Origin: Lapidilactobacillus luobeiensis
GTDB lineage: Bacteria > Bacillota > Bacilli > Lactobacillales > Lactobacillaceae
Length of the DNA: 37,052 bases
NCBI RefSeq assembly: GCF_024345205.1
Contig: NZ_BROC01000003.1
Location: 1-37,052, forward strand
Reading direction: 5' to 3'
The notes below the pieces were generated by a model, which saw only the letters and a list, made by a program, of their open reading frames with translations, was not told the origin of the DNA and ran no database searches. Below are positions 16,848-25,004 of this stretch, one piece after another (position 1 is the stretch's first letter; every line of letters starts with the position of its first letter). Position numbers and translations under genes: made by a program.

Positions 16848-16856
16848 TGGTATAAT
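16848..16856 (+). promoter_or_regulatory. Extended -10 promoter of dnaE
   Basis: TGG plus a perfect TATAAT (16851-16856) inside TTTGGTATAAT lies 24 bases before the dnaE start. There is no good -35 at 16-18 bp; the extended -10 probably compensates. Confidence 0.6.
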
Positions 16857-16879
16857 AAATTAGAGAAGGGACGAGTGAG

Positions 16880-19800
16880 ATGGCGGATTTTGTCGAATTA
16901 CAAGTACGCAGTTGCTTTAGCTTGTTGCAAGGATCGATGACGATCAATGATTTGGTTACGACGGCCAAACAACAAGGACATCAAGCAATCGCTTTGACCG
17001 ATTTTAATACGATGTATGGCGCGGTCAGCTTTTATCGCGCGGCGATCGCGGCGGGGATCAAACCACTGATCGGATTGACGCTTCAGCTACCTGGGCTGTT
17101 GGCGGAAAATGATCAAGTTGAGATGATCTTCATCGCTGAACATGAAGCTGGGTTGCACCAGCTGTTTCGTTTGTCTTCTTTAAAGATGACTAAGCCAGAT
17201 CTATCTTGGTCAGAACTGACACCGCTGTTTGCTGACTTGATCGCGATCATACCACCTTTATCTGGTGAAACGGCTGCTATTTTAGATCTTCCGACAGCAC
17301 AACAGGAACTTTGGTGGCAGAAATTTCAAACGATCTTTGCGCCGATACCGTTATACTGGGGTGTGACTGTGCGTGGACAAACGGAGGCGATGCGTCATCG
17401 CGCCAGAACGTTGGCTGAGCATTGGGAGATTCCTTTGGTAGCCTTGAATGATGTTCGTTATTTGACTAGTCAAGATGCTTTTACCAATGATGTTTTGCAG
17501 GCGATCAGCCAAGGCCAACAACTGGATCAGCCCTTGATCCAGTCGCAACAACAGGGGCAATACTTTTTGGCGCCACCAGCTGAGAGTGCCCAGCGTTATC
17601 AGCAAGCAAACTTGGCTGAAGCGGCGGCTAATACAGTTAAGATCGCTCAGGCCAGTGCGGTAAGTTTAGAATTTAAACGTGCTGAATTACCGCGTTTCAA
17701 AACACCTAATGGGATCGATTCGGTCACTTACTTGGCCCAGCTGGCTCAAGCGGGACTGAAACGTCGATTGACTTTACAAAATCAGCGGACAGCGGCTCCT
17801 TATCAGCAAAGACTGGATCAAGAATTGGCGATCATCAATAAAATGGGTTTTGCTGACTATTTCTTGATCGTCTGGGATGTGATCAAGCAAGCCCATCAAT
17901 TGAAGATCATGACTGGTCCAGGTCGAGGTTCTGCGGCCGGTTCTCTGGTTGCCTTTAGTTTGGGCATCACGGATGTGGATCCTTTAAAATATCAGTTATT
18001 GTTTGAGCGGTTTCTCAATCCAGAGCGGGTTTCGATGCCAGATATCGATTTGGATATCCCTGATGATCGGCGTGATGAATTGATCCAGTACATGCATGAT
18101 CAGTATGGTGATACTCATATGGCCCAGATCATTACTTTTGGCACGATGGCGGCCAAGCAGGCGTTGCGCGATGTTGGTCGGGTTTTAGGCTTGAGTCAAC
18201 CAGAAATGAATGAATGGTCACGGATGATCCCTGATAGTCGGTCCAATTTACGAAGTGCTTATCAGCAGTCGGATGGCTTGAAGAACCTCGTGGCGACAAG
18301 TGATCGGAATCGTTTGCTTTTTGCGACTGCGTTAAAGGTCGAAGGCTTGCCGCGGCATTTTTCCACGCATGCGGCTGGGATCGTCCTCAGCGCCAAAAAG
18401 TTGACGGACACGGTCCCCGTTCAAACAGGCACTGATGGCATCAAGTTGACTCAATTCCCGAAAGGTGATGTTGAGGCACTGGGTTTGCTGAAAATGGACT
18501 TTTTAGGCCTCCGCAATCTAACGATCTTGGCAAAAACGATCCGTAGTCTGCGACAGCAGCCAGGGCTAACAGATTTTGACCCGCATCAGATCCCACTGAA
18601 TGATCCGCAAACTTTGGCCCTTTTTCAAAGAGGGGATACTGACGGGGTCTTTCAATTCGAATCTAGTGGGATCCGGCAAGTTTTGATCAAATTACATCCG
18701 ACCAGTTTTGCGGACATCGTGGCGACCAACGCGCTTTATCGCCCTGGCCCAATGGAAAACATCGACACTTTTGTTGCGCGGAAGAATGGACAACAAGAGA
18801 TCGCCTATCCTGATCCAGCATTAGCGCCAGTACTTCATGATACTTATGGTGTTTTGGTCTACCAAGAACAAGTGATGCAAGTCGCCGTATTGATGGGCGG
18901 TTTTACCATGGCCCAGGCCGATAGTTTGCGGCGCGCAGTCAGCAAAAAGAACCGCAGTGAAATGGACGCGGCCAAGCAACAGTTCTTAGATGGCGCGCAA
19001 CGGCAGGGCTTTTCGGTCACTGTAGCAGAAACTGTTTATGATTATATCGAACGGTTTGCTAATTATGGGTTCAATAAGTCTCATGCGGTCGCTTACAGTA
19101 TGATCGCCTTCTGGTTGGCTTATCTCAAAGTCCATTATCCCGCTCCCTTCTTCTTAGCGTTGTTGAACGCTAATTTGAATAATCAACACAAGATCGCCAG
19201 TTACCTCCAAGAATTACGGGCACGACAAATCAAAGTGGTGGGGCCGGATATCAATGAAAGCGGCTTGGCTTTCACTTTGAAGGCGGGCAAGGTCTATTTT
19301 GGTTTTAGTTCGATCAAGGGTTTGCGCCGGGATTGGTGTCAGCAGATCATGACGGAGCGGCGCGAGCAGGGTCCTTTCCGAAGTGTCACCGACTTTTTGA
19401 AACGTCTACCAGAAAAACTTTTAAAAACAGAGTTCCTAACCATTTTGGTCCAAGTCGGTTGTTTTGACCACTTCGATCAGAACCGCCGCCAAACTGTCCT
19501 TGCCGTCACGGATCTCAGCGAGAGTTTACAACTTGCTGGTACCAGTGTCCCCTTGTTCGATGTTTTAGCACCAAAAATCGAGCATGTTGCGGATTACAGC
19601 GGTCAAGAACGATTGGCCTACGAAAAAGAACTATTGGGTGTTTATATTTCTGGACACCCCTTAGAGAACTACACGCAGGCCTTTCGCCAATGTCACGCTC
19701 AAGCCATTGCTCAGTTGCCAGCAGCCGGTCAAGGAGCCACTATCTTGGTTTACCTGACTAGTATGAAAACGATCCGAACTAAGCGGGGTGAGCAAATGGC

Positions 19801-20224
19801 CTTCCTGAAAGTGGAAGATCTAACTGGGGAAGTTGAGGTCACCGTTTTTCCAAGGACTTTTCGTCAAGCTCAAGAAGTGTTGAGTACCGGTGCGATTTTA
19901 TTATTGCGGGGCAAGATGGATCAACGGCCCAATCAACGGGCGCAGCCACAATTTATCGCCGACCAGATCACAACGGTGGCGGCGGACCACGCTGTGGGGA
20001 CCCTTTTCCTACAATTGACGGCAGTGACAGATCAAGTTGATGTGAAACAAAAGCTTGAAAAAATTCTGCTTTCTCATCATGGATTTTCACCAGTTATCAT
20101 GCATTTTGCAACAACTAAGAAAAACGTTCAATTAGATGAACGTCTCCAGGTCCTTGTGTCCAGTGAGTTGATTGGCGAGCTTGCCCGATTATTGGGGAGC
20201 GATAATGTGGTCGTGCGCAATTGA
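16880..20224 (+). CDS. dnaE: DNA polymerase III subunit alpha, DnaE type
   Basis: This replicative polymerase of the DnaE class works alongside PolC in Firmicutes, extending RNA primers on the lagging strand. At 1114 aa it is normal length. The PHP domain (about 1-200) lacks its metal-binding histidines: the usual H-x-R-V-H-S segment reads ELQVRS, with E6 and R10 in their place. Nuclease activity in it is therefore unlikely. The polymerase core has GPGRGSAAGS and the catalytic aspartates D388 and D390 (PDIDLDIPDD) and D540 (LKMDFLGL). A helix-hairpin-helix region and the C-terminal OB fold, with TILVYLTSMK and GEVEVTVFPRTF, follow. GAGAAGGG precedes the ATG. It has its own promoter, and pfkA follows after 178 bp with a separate promoter. 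Confidence 0.96.
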   Translation: MADFVELQVRSCFSLLQGSMTINDLVTTAKQQGHQAIALTDFNTMYGAVSFYRAAIAAGIKPLIGLTLQLPGLLAENDQVEMIFIAEHEAGLHQLFRLSSLKMTKPDLSWSELTPLFADLIAIIPPLSGETAAILDLPTAQQELWWQKFQTIFAPIPLYWGVTVRGQTEAMRHRARTLAEHWEIPLVALNDVRYLTSQDAFTNDVLQAISQGQQLDQPLIQSQQQGQYFLAPPAESAQRYQQANLAEAAANTVKIAQASAVSLEFKRAELPRFKTPNGIDSVTYLAQLAQAGLKRRLTLQNQRTAAPYQQRLDQELAIINKMGFADYFLIVWDVIKQAHQLKIMTGPGRGSAAGSLVAFSLGITDVDPLKYQLLFERFLNPERVSMPDIDLDIPDDRRDELIQYMHDQYGDTHMAQIITFGTMAAKQALRDVGRVLGLSQPEMNEWSRMIPDSRSNLRSAYQQSDGLKNLVATSDRNRLLFATALKVEGLPRHFSTHAAGIVLSAKKLTDTVPVQTGTDGIKLTQFPKGDVEALGLLKMDFLGLRNLTILAKTIRSLRQQPGLTDFDPHQIPLNDPQTLALFQRGDTDGVFQFESSGIRQVLIKLHPTSFADIVATNALYRPGPMENIDTFVARKNGQQEIAYPDPALAPVLHDTYGVLVYQEQVMQVAVLMGGFTMAQADSLRRAVSKKNRSEMDAAKQQFLDGAQRQGFSVTVAETVYDYIERFANYGFNKSHAVAYSMIAFWLAYLKVHYPAPFFLALLNANLNNQHKIASYLQELRARQIKVVGPDINESGLAFTLKAGKVYFGFSSIKGLRRDWCQQIMTERREQGPFRSVTDFLKRLPEKLLKTEFLTILVQVGCFDHFDQNRRQTVLAVTDLSESLQLAGTSVPLFDVLAPKIEHVADYSGQERLAYEKELLGVYISGHPLENYTQAFRQCHAQAIAQLPAAGQGATILVYLTSMKTIRTKRGEQMAFLKVEDLTGEVEVTVFPRTFRQAQEVLSTGAILLLRGKMDQRPNQRAQPQFIADQITTVAADHAVGTLFLQLTAVTDQVDVKQKLEKILLSHHGFSPVIMHFATTKKNVQLDERLQVLVSSELIGELARLLGSDNVVVRN

Positions 20225-20301
20225 CTTTCAGAAAAAAATCATTGATTTCATTAATATTTTGATTTTTTCCACGAGATTTCATGATATTTGTTCTGAATTA
20301 C

Positions 20302-20330
20302 AAGACAATTTTCTTTAAAGGTGGTAGACT
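20302..20330 (+). promoter_or_regulatory. Promoter of pfkA-pyk
   Basis: AAGACA (20302-20307), a 17-bp spacer and TAGACT (20325-20330) with a TGG extension (20322-20324). AT-rich DNA at 20228-20290 upstream may act as an UP element. No convincing cre site was found. Confidence 0.5.
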
Positions 20331-20370
20331 AATGAAGGACTGTGGTTCTGAGTAAATCAGGAGTACAACT

Positions 20371-20382
20371 ATGACAGTGTAA
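20371..20382 (+). other. Three-codon upstream ORF (Met-Thr-Val-stop) before pfkA
   Basis: ATG ACA GTG TAA lies in the pfkA leader, 20 nt before the pfkA start. It is preceded by AGGAG (20359-20363) at an ideal 7-nt spacing. The Shine-Dalgarno match is as good as that of pfkA itself (GAGGTG, 20392-20397), so ribosomes may load here. Confidence 0.35.
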
Positions 20383-20402
20383 GATTGACTTGAGGTGAAA
20401 AA

Positions 20403-21362
20403 ATGAAAAAAATCGGTATTTTAACGAGTGGTGGCGACGCACCTGGAATGAACGCCGCGATTCGTGCCGTAGCCCGGAGAGCTTCTGCAGAAGGGCTTGA
20501 GGTTTATGGCATCAACTATGGTTTTGCGGGCCTAGTTGCTGGCGATATTTTTCCATTAGATGAAGCTGTATTAGATGATAAGATCGCCCGTGGCGGTACA
20601 TTCCTTTATTCAGCTCGTTATCCAGAATTTGCAAAAGTCGAAGGACAATTGAAAGGCATCGAGCAATTGAAGAAATTCGGCATCGACGCTTTAGTCGTTA
20701 TCGGCGGCGATGGTTCTTATCACGGTGCTTTACGTTTGACGGAGCATGGTTATAATGCGGTCGGCTTGCCAGGAACGATCGACAATGACGTTCCTTACAC
20801 GGACTTTACGATCGGCTTTGATACGGCGCTGAGCACGGCGGTCGAAGCAATCGATAAGATCCGGGATACAGCTACTAGCCATCAACGTGTTTTCGTTGTT
20901 GAAGTAATGGGTCGCGGTGCTGGTGATCTGGCTTTATGGGCCGGAGTAGCGACTGGCGCGGAAGGGATCATCGTGCCAGAACGGGATTACGATATCCCGG
21001 CGATTGCGAAGAAGCTAGAAGCTTTTCGTGAAGCTGGTCACGATAACGCTGTGATCGTTTTGGCAGAAGGTGTCATGACTGCACAGGCGTTCAAAGCTGA
21101 GTTGGATAAGTATGGTGATTTTGATTCTCGTTCGACGACGATCGGCCACGTGCAACGTGGTGGGGTACCAACTGCTCGGGATCGGGTCATTGCCAGCAAA
21201 ATGGGCAATTATGCGGTCGAACTCTTGTTACAAGGTAAGGGTGGCTTGGCTGTCGGGATCGAAAATAACCAAATCACAGAGCATCCTATGGAAGATTTGT
21301 TTGATGAAAAACATCATGCAGATTTAGACCTTTACGACATGAATAATAAGTTCAATCAGTAA
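20403..21362 (+). CDS. pfkA: ATP-dependent 6-phosphofructokinase
   Basis: PfkA catalyses the committed step of glycolysis, fructose 6-phosphate plus ATP to fructose 1,6-bisphosphate. At 319 aa it is the standard bacterial group-1 enzyme. The ATP loop [11 protein letters not shown] lies at 8-18. The catalytic segment [19 protein letters not shown] contains the base D and the ATP-specific residues. [12 protein letters not shown] and [13 protein letters not shown] bind fructose 6-phosphate. The tetramer may be allosterically regulated as in related enzymes, though this cannot be seen here. GAGGTG precedes the ATG. It lies 80 bp upstream of pyk, the usual pfkA-pyk pair. Codon use shifts toward GGT/GGC for glycine before ATC, consistent with high expression. 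Confidence 0.98.
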   Translation: MKKIGILTSGGDAPGMNAAIRAVARRASAEGLEVYGINYGFAGLVAGDIFPLDEAVLDDKIARGGTFLYSARYPEFAKVEGQLKGIEQLKKFGIDALVVIGGDGSYHGALRLTEHGYNAVGLPGTIDNDVPYTDFTIGFDTALSTAVEAIDKIRDTATSHQRVFVVEVMGRGAGDLALWAGVATGAEGIIVPERDYDIPAIAKKLEAFREAGHDNAVIVLAEGVMTAQAFKAELDKYGDFDSRSTTIGHVQRGGVPTARDRVIASKMGNYAVELLLQGKGGLAVGIENNQITEHPMEDLFDEKHHADLDLYDMNNKFNQ

Positions 21363-21442
21363 GCATATTGTGTTATGATAATACACGGTTAGAATGGCGT
21401 TGAAGCCTTTTAATAAAATCAATGTAAGGAGCGTTTTTTTTC

Positions 21443-23212
21443 ATGAAAAAGACCAAGATTGTTTCAACACTTGGACCTGCAAGCAACAAAACCGACATTA
21501 TTGTGAAGTTGATCGAATCCGGAGCTAATGTTTTCCGGTTCAACTTCTCTCATGGTGATCATGAGGAACATTTAGGCCGGATGAACATGGTCCGTGAAGC
21601 AGAAAAGATCACTGGTAAGCTTGTTGGTATCATGCTTGATACTAAGGGCGCAGAGATCCGGACAACGGTTCAAGAAAACGGTTCTTTTGAAGCTCATACT
21701 GGCGATGTTATCCGTGTTTCTATGGATGACTCATTGACTGGTAACCCTGACAAGATCGCGGTTACTTACCCTGGCCTTTATGATGATACTCATGTTGGCG
21801 GCCATGTTTTGATCGATGATGGCTTAGTTGACTTGAAGATCACTGCTAAAGACGAAGCTAATCATGAATTAGTTACAGAAGTTCAAAATGATGGCAAGGT
21901 CGGCTCACGTAAAGGTGTTAACGCGCCTGGCGTTGAGATCCGCTTGCCAGGTATCACTGAAAAAGATGCTGACGATATTCGTTTTGGTTGCGACCAAAAC
22001 ATCAACTTCATCGCAGCCAGCTTTGTTCGTAAAGCTGCCGACGTTTTAGACATTCGCGAAATCTTGGAAGAAAAACATGCTGAAAATGTTAAAATCTTCC
22101 CTAAGATCGAATCTCAAGAAGGTATCGACAATATCGATGAGATCTTGAAAGTTTCTGATGGCTTGATGATCGCTCGTGGTGACATGGGTGTTGAGATCCC
22201 ATTTGAAAACGTTCCTTTCGTTCAAAAGAACTTGATCAAGAAGTGTAACACTTTGGGTATGCCTGTTATTACAGCAACGCAAATGTTAGACTCCATGCAA
22301 GAAAATCCTCGCCCAACTCGTGCCGAAGTTACTGACGTGGCTAATGCTGTCATGGACGGTACTGACGCAACGATGCTTTCTGGCGAAAGTGCTAACGGCG
22401 ACTATCCAGTTGAAGCCGTTGCAACTATGGCCCGGATCGATTCACGGACCGAAACTGAAATGAAGAAACGTAATACTTTAGCATTACAACGGTTTGAAGA
22501 ATATAAAGGTTCTAACGCCACTGAATCTATTGGCGAATCCGTTGTTCGGACTGCTGAAGAATTACACGTTAAGGCCATCGTTGTGGCAACTTCATCAGGT
22601 TATTCAGCACGGATGATTTCGAAATATCGTCCTAACGCTAACATTTTAGCAATCACTTTTGATGAGAAAACTCAACGCGGTTTGACTGTCAACTGGGGCG
22701 TAACACCTGTTTTAGCTGCTAAACCAGCTTCAACTGATGAAATGTTCGAAATCGCTGGGCAAAAGGCACAGGATTACGGCTTCGCTAAAGAAGGCGACTT
22801 GATCTTGATCGTTGCCGGTGTTCCTGTTGGTGAAAGCGGCACAACTAACTTGATGAAGATCCAATTGATCGGTTCTAAGTTGGTTCAAGGCCAAGGTGTT
22901 GGCGACGAAACTATCGTTGGCAAGGCTGTTGTTGCTGATAACGCTAAGGATGCAGTTGCTAAAGCGACTGAAGGTGGCGTTTTGGTTGTTAAGACAACTG
23001 ACAAGGATTACTTGCCAGCTATCGAAAAATCAAGCGCGATCGTGGTTGAAACTGGTGGCTTGACTTCACATGCTGCTGTTGTCGGGATCGCAATGGGTAT
23101 TCCTGTTGTTGTCGGTGCAGCTGATGCTACTAGCCTGATCAAAGATGGCGAATTGATCACTGTTGATTCACGTCGTGGCGTGATCTACCGTGGCGCTTCT
23201 AACTCACTTTAA
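21443..23212 (+). CDS. pyk: Pyruvate kinase
   Basis: Pyruvate kinase makes pyruvate and ATP from phosphoenolpyruvate, the last step of glycolysis. The 589-aa protein has the TIM-barrel active site (TKIVSTLGPAS at the N-terminus, MLDTKGAEIRT, MIARGDMGVEIP and ATQMLDSM). A regulatory C-domain follows, then an extra C-terminal domain of about 110 residues related to the PEP-utilising phosphohistidine domain, with GGLTSHAAVVGIAMGIPVVV. This extension is known from Bacillus and lactobacilli. AAGGAG lies upstream of the ATG. Codon choice (GTT, GCT, GGT-ATC) clearly differs from the neighbours and fits a very highly expressed gene. It ends at a strong terminator. Confidence 0.98.
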   Translation: MKKTKIVSTLGPASNKTDIIVKLIESGANVFRFNFSHGDHEEHLGRMNMVREAEKITGKLVGIMLDTKGAEIRTTVQENGSFEAHTGDVIRVSMDDSLTGNPDKIAVTYPGLYDDTHVGGHVLIDDGLVDLKITAKDEANHELVTEVQNDGKVGSRKGVNAPGVEIRLPGITEKDADDIRFGCDQNINFIAASFVRKAADVLDIREILEEKHAENVKIFPKIESQEGIDNIDEILKVSDGLMIARGDMGVEIPFENVPFVQKNLIKKCNTLGMPVITATQMLDSMQENPRPTRAEVTDVANAVMDGTDATMLSGESANGDYPVEAVATMARIDSRTETEMKKRNTLALQRFEEYKGSNATESIGESVVRTAEELHVKAIVVATSSGYSARMISKYRPNANILAITFDEKTQRGLTVNWGVTPVLAAKPASTDEMFEIAGQKAQDYGFAKEGDLILIVAGVPVGESGTTNLMKIQLIGSKLVQGQGVGDETIVGKAVVADNAKDAVAKATEGGVLVVKTTDKDYLPAIEKSSAIVVETGGLTSHAAVVGIAMGIPVVVGAADATSLIKDGELITVDSRRGVIYRGASNSL

Positions 23213-23256
23213 TCAGTAGCTGATTAAGTGTGTTGTTCGCTTCATTTGAATGAGAG

Positions 23257-23292
23257 AGCTCGGGACCTGCATAAGGGGGTCCGAGCTTTTTT
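23257..23292 (+). terminator. Intrinsic terminator of pyk
   Basis: AGCTCGGGACC (23257-23267) pairs with GGTCCGAGCT (23278-23287) with one bulged G, followed by six T. A smaller hairpin, AATCAG-TAG-CTGATT (23211-23225), sits at the pyk stop codon. Confidence 0.9.
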
Positions 23293-23298
23293 ATTTTG

Positions 23299-23326
23299 TT
23301 GTCCGTTTTGGCGAAATCCGTAAAAT
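23299..23326 (+). promoter_or_regulatory. Putative promoter for the structured RNA region
   Basis: TTGTCC (23299-23304), a 16-bp spacer and TAAAAT (23321-23326) lie directly after the pyk terminator. They would start a transcript near 23333 running through the structured region. Confidence 0.45.
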
Positions 23327-23332
23327 CTAATC

Positions 23333-23583
23333 GGGCACACCTAGTATAAAGTTAAAAAACAGGATGGGATAATTGAGATTTAAGGCCAGTGGTGTCAGGG
23401 GTATAGACGAGATCTTCGGTAAACTGCCGCGCAACCCGTACCCTTGTAAAGGCAGTCGGATGACGTCTGTTCGTCAAGAAGCTCGATCGCGCTCAGGTGA
23501 ATGTTAATACCAAAAGCGCTGCTTCACAAAACGGCCGGTAGGGATAGAATTTATAAGTTTTTATCATAACCGCCTGTTTTTTT
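23333..23583 (+). ncRNA. Candidate structured RNA or riboswitch-like leader of unknown class
   Basis: The 408-bp gap between pyk and the DUF441 gene has no credible reading frame but many mutually consistent helices. The closing helix is GGCC (23384-23387)/GGCC (23533-23536) extended by GTGG (23389-23392)/TCAC (23524-23527). Inside it AGACG (23405-23409) pairs with CGTCT (23464-23468) and encloses ACTGCC (23423-23428)/GGCAGT (23451-23456). A second arm is GCGCT (23489-23493)/AGCGC (23515-23519). AGGGGTA (23397-23403) can form a pseudoknot with TACCCTT (23439-23445) in the hairpin loop. TGACG (23461-23465)/CGTCA (23472-23476) is an alternative hairpin competing with AGACG/CGTCT. The region ends in a terminator whose 5' arm reuses 23533-23535. 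It could be a free-standing RNA or a cis-regulator of the DUF441 gene. It was not recognised as a known class. Confidence 0.5.
23533..23583 (+). terminator. Intrinsic terminator of the structured RNA region
   Basis: GGC-C-GGT (23533-23539) pairs with ACCGCC (23569-23574) with one bulge, and GATAGAA (23543-23549) pairs with TTTTATC (23559-23565) through one G-T pair. Seven T (23577-23583) follow and run into the -10 region of the next gene. Confidence 0.6.
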
Positions 23584-23591
23584 GGTACAAT
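23583..23591 (+). promoter_or_regulatory. Extended -10 promoter of the DUF441 gene
   Basis: TGG plus TACAAT (23586-23591) within TTTGGTACAAT. The only -35 candidate, TTATCA (23561-23566), has a long 19-bp spacer. Confidence 0.5.
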
Positions 23592-23621
23592 GATTGAAGA
23601 ATGCAGGAGATGGGTGAAAAT

Positions 23622-24086
23622 GTGGAAAGTTGGTTATTTCTCGGTTTGATCCTAGCGATCGCCTTGCTAGGTCGTAATAAATCATTGATCATCGCGACTG
23701 CAGTTGTTTTGGTGATCAAGTTGTTGCCCCAAGCGGACAAGTGGTTGAAATTTGTTGGTGACCGCGGCATTAATTGGGGCGTGACGGTTATTTCAGTGGC
23801 GATTTTGGTGCCGATCGCCACCGGTAAAATCGGCTTTAAAGATCTGGTCAATGCTTTTAAGTCGCCAGCTGGTTTTATTGCTGTTGGCTGTGGTATTTTA
23901 GTGGCGGTACTGTCCGCCAAAGGTGTCGGTCTGCTAGGTCAAAGTCCAGAAATAACGGTGGCCTTGGTTTTTGGCACGATCGTTGGCGTGGTGTTTTTCC
24001 GCGGCATCGCCGCTGGTCCGGTGATCGCATCTGGTATGACCTATGTCATCTTGACCATGGTCAATGCGGTTTTGAACCGCGGTTAA
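23622..24086 (+). CDS. DUF441 (UPF0756) membrane protein, YtwI-like
   Basis: A 154-aa integral membrane protein with about four to five hydrophobic helices. It contains conserved family segments: [57 protein letters not shown] and [20 protein letters not shown]. The family is widespread in bacteria and has no known function. The GTG at 23622, giving [12 protein letters not shown], is preferred because related proteins start there. The upstream ATGs at 23601 and 23610 lie on or before the AGGAG motif (23604-23608). It stands alone between a structured RNA region and cvfB, which begins 45 bp later. It might be regulated by the upstream RNA. Confidence 0.85.
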   Translation: MESWLFLGLILAIALLGRNKSLIIATAVVLVIKLLPQADKWLKFVGDRGINWGVTVISVAILVPIATGKIGFKDLVNAFKSPAGFIAVGCGILVAVLSAKGVGLLGQSPEITVALVFGTIVGVVFFRGIAAGPVIASGMTYVILTMVNAVLNRG

Positions 24087-24131
24087 GGCACTGAGGCCTG
24101 AGCTGAACGTGAACAAGAAAGGATTTTTTAA

Positions 24132-25004
24132 ATGTTAGAACAAGGAACGATCGTGGCTGCCACGATCAGTGATCGAAATGAGCAGGGCTTCTTTGCCCAA
24201 GCCGAGGGGCAAACCTTGCGCGTTGATAGTCCCCGGACGGATTTTAAGACTGGGGATACAGTCAGCGGCTTTATTTATCAGAATATGAAGGGTCAGTGGG
24301 TCCTGAATACAGAGCCGCCTTTGATCAGTCGGAGCCATGTTGGCCCTGGTGAGGTAGTTCAGGTGCGCCGTGATCTAGGCGTTTTTATTAATATTGGCTT
24401 GGCGGACAAAGATGTGGTTTTATCCTTGGATGAACTACCAGAATTGCACAACATTTGGCCACAAAAAGGTGATCAGCTCTATATTTCTTTGAAGACCGAT
24501 CACAAGGACCGGTTGTGGGCGGAACAAGCTGGCGATGAGTATTTTAAAGAACATGGGCGGTTTAGCCAAGAATTTACCCGCAATGAAACCGTTAGTGGGA
24601 CCGTTTATCAAGCCAAAAAAGTTGGCTCTTTCGTGGTGCTAACAGATAAACGCCTGGCTTTTGTTCACCATACGGAACGCTTGGATGAGCCGCGAGTGGG
24701 TGAGGCTGTTCAGGGTCGCGTGATCGGTTTGACCCGTGACGGTCGTTTATCGATCAGTCTGCGTCCTTTGGCTTATGAAGAGATCGCCGATGACGCCAAA
24801 ATGATCTTGGCGGTTTTACAACGTGCGCCGGAACAAACGATCAGTTATCAAGATAAAAGTGATCCTGAAGAAATCAAGGCTTATTTTGGGATCAGTAAAG
24901 GGGCGTTCAAACGTGCTCTAGGCAGTCTGCTAAAACTAGGCTTGATCAGCACTGACCGTGAAGGCACGCGTTTGACCGATAAAGGCCGCGACTACCGTGA
25001 CTGA
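24132..25004 (+). CDS. cvfB: S1 RNA-binding protein CvfB/YitL
   Basis: A 290-aa RNA-binding protein of the conserved virulence factor B family, which affects expression of exoproteins in Staphylococcus and is of unclear role in lactobacilli. Three S1-like OB folds follow one another (about 1-62, 68-135 and 148-215). The second has VVQVRRDLGVFINIGLADKDVVLSL across its core. A C-terminal winged helix (about 222-290) holds EEIKAYFGISKGAFKRALGSLLK. AAAGGA precedes the ATG. Its last 8 bp overlap the xerD start, so the two are translated together. Confidence 0.9.
   Translation: MLEQGTIVAATISDRNEQGFFAQAEGQTLRVDSPRTDFKTGDTVSGFIYQNMKGQWVLNTEPPLISRSHVGPGEVVQVRRDLGVFINIGLADKDVVLSLDELPELHNIWPQKGDQLYISLKTDHKDRLWAEQAGDEYFKEHGRFSQEFTRNETVSGTVYQAKKVGSFVVLTDKRLAFVHHTERLDEPRVGEAVQGRVIGLTRDGRLSISLRPLAYEEIADDAKMILAVLQRAPEQTISYQDKSDPEEIKAYFGISKGAFKRALGSLLKLGLISTDREGTRLTDKGRDYRD

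Noticed and set aside
20332-20355. Seven-codon open frame at the start of the pfkA transcript
   Set aside because: It begins essentially at the predicted transcription start without any ribosome binding site. The MTV frame downstream has one and was kept instead.
23384-23536. Cobalamin riboswitch at the structured region
   Set aside because: There is a passing likeness (ACTGCC and GCGCAAC segments), but the conserved B12 box and core order are missing, and the downstream gene is not cobalamin-related.
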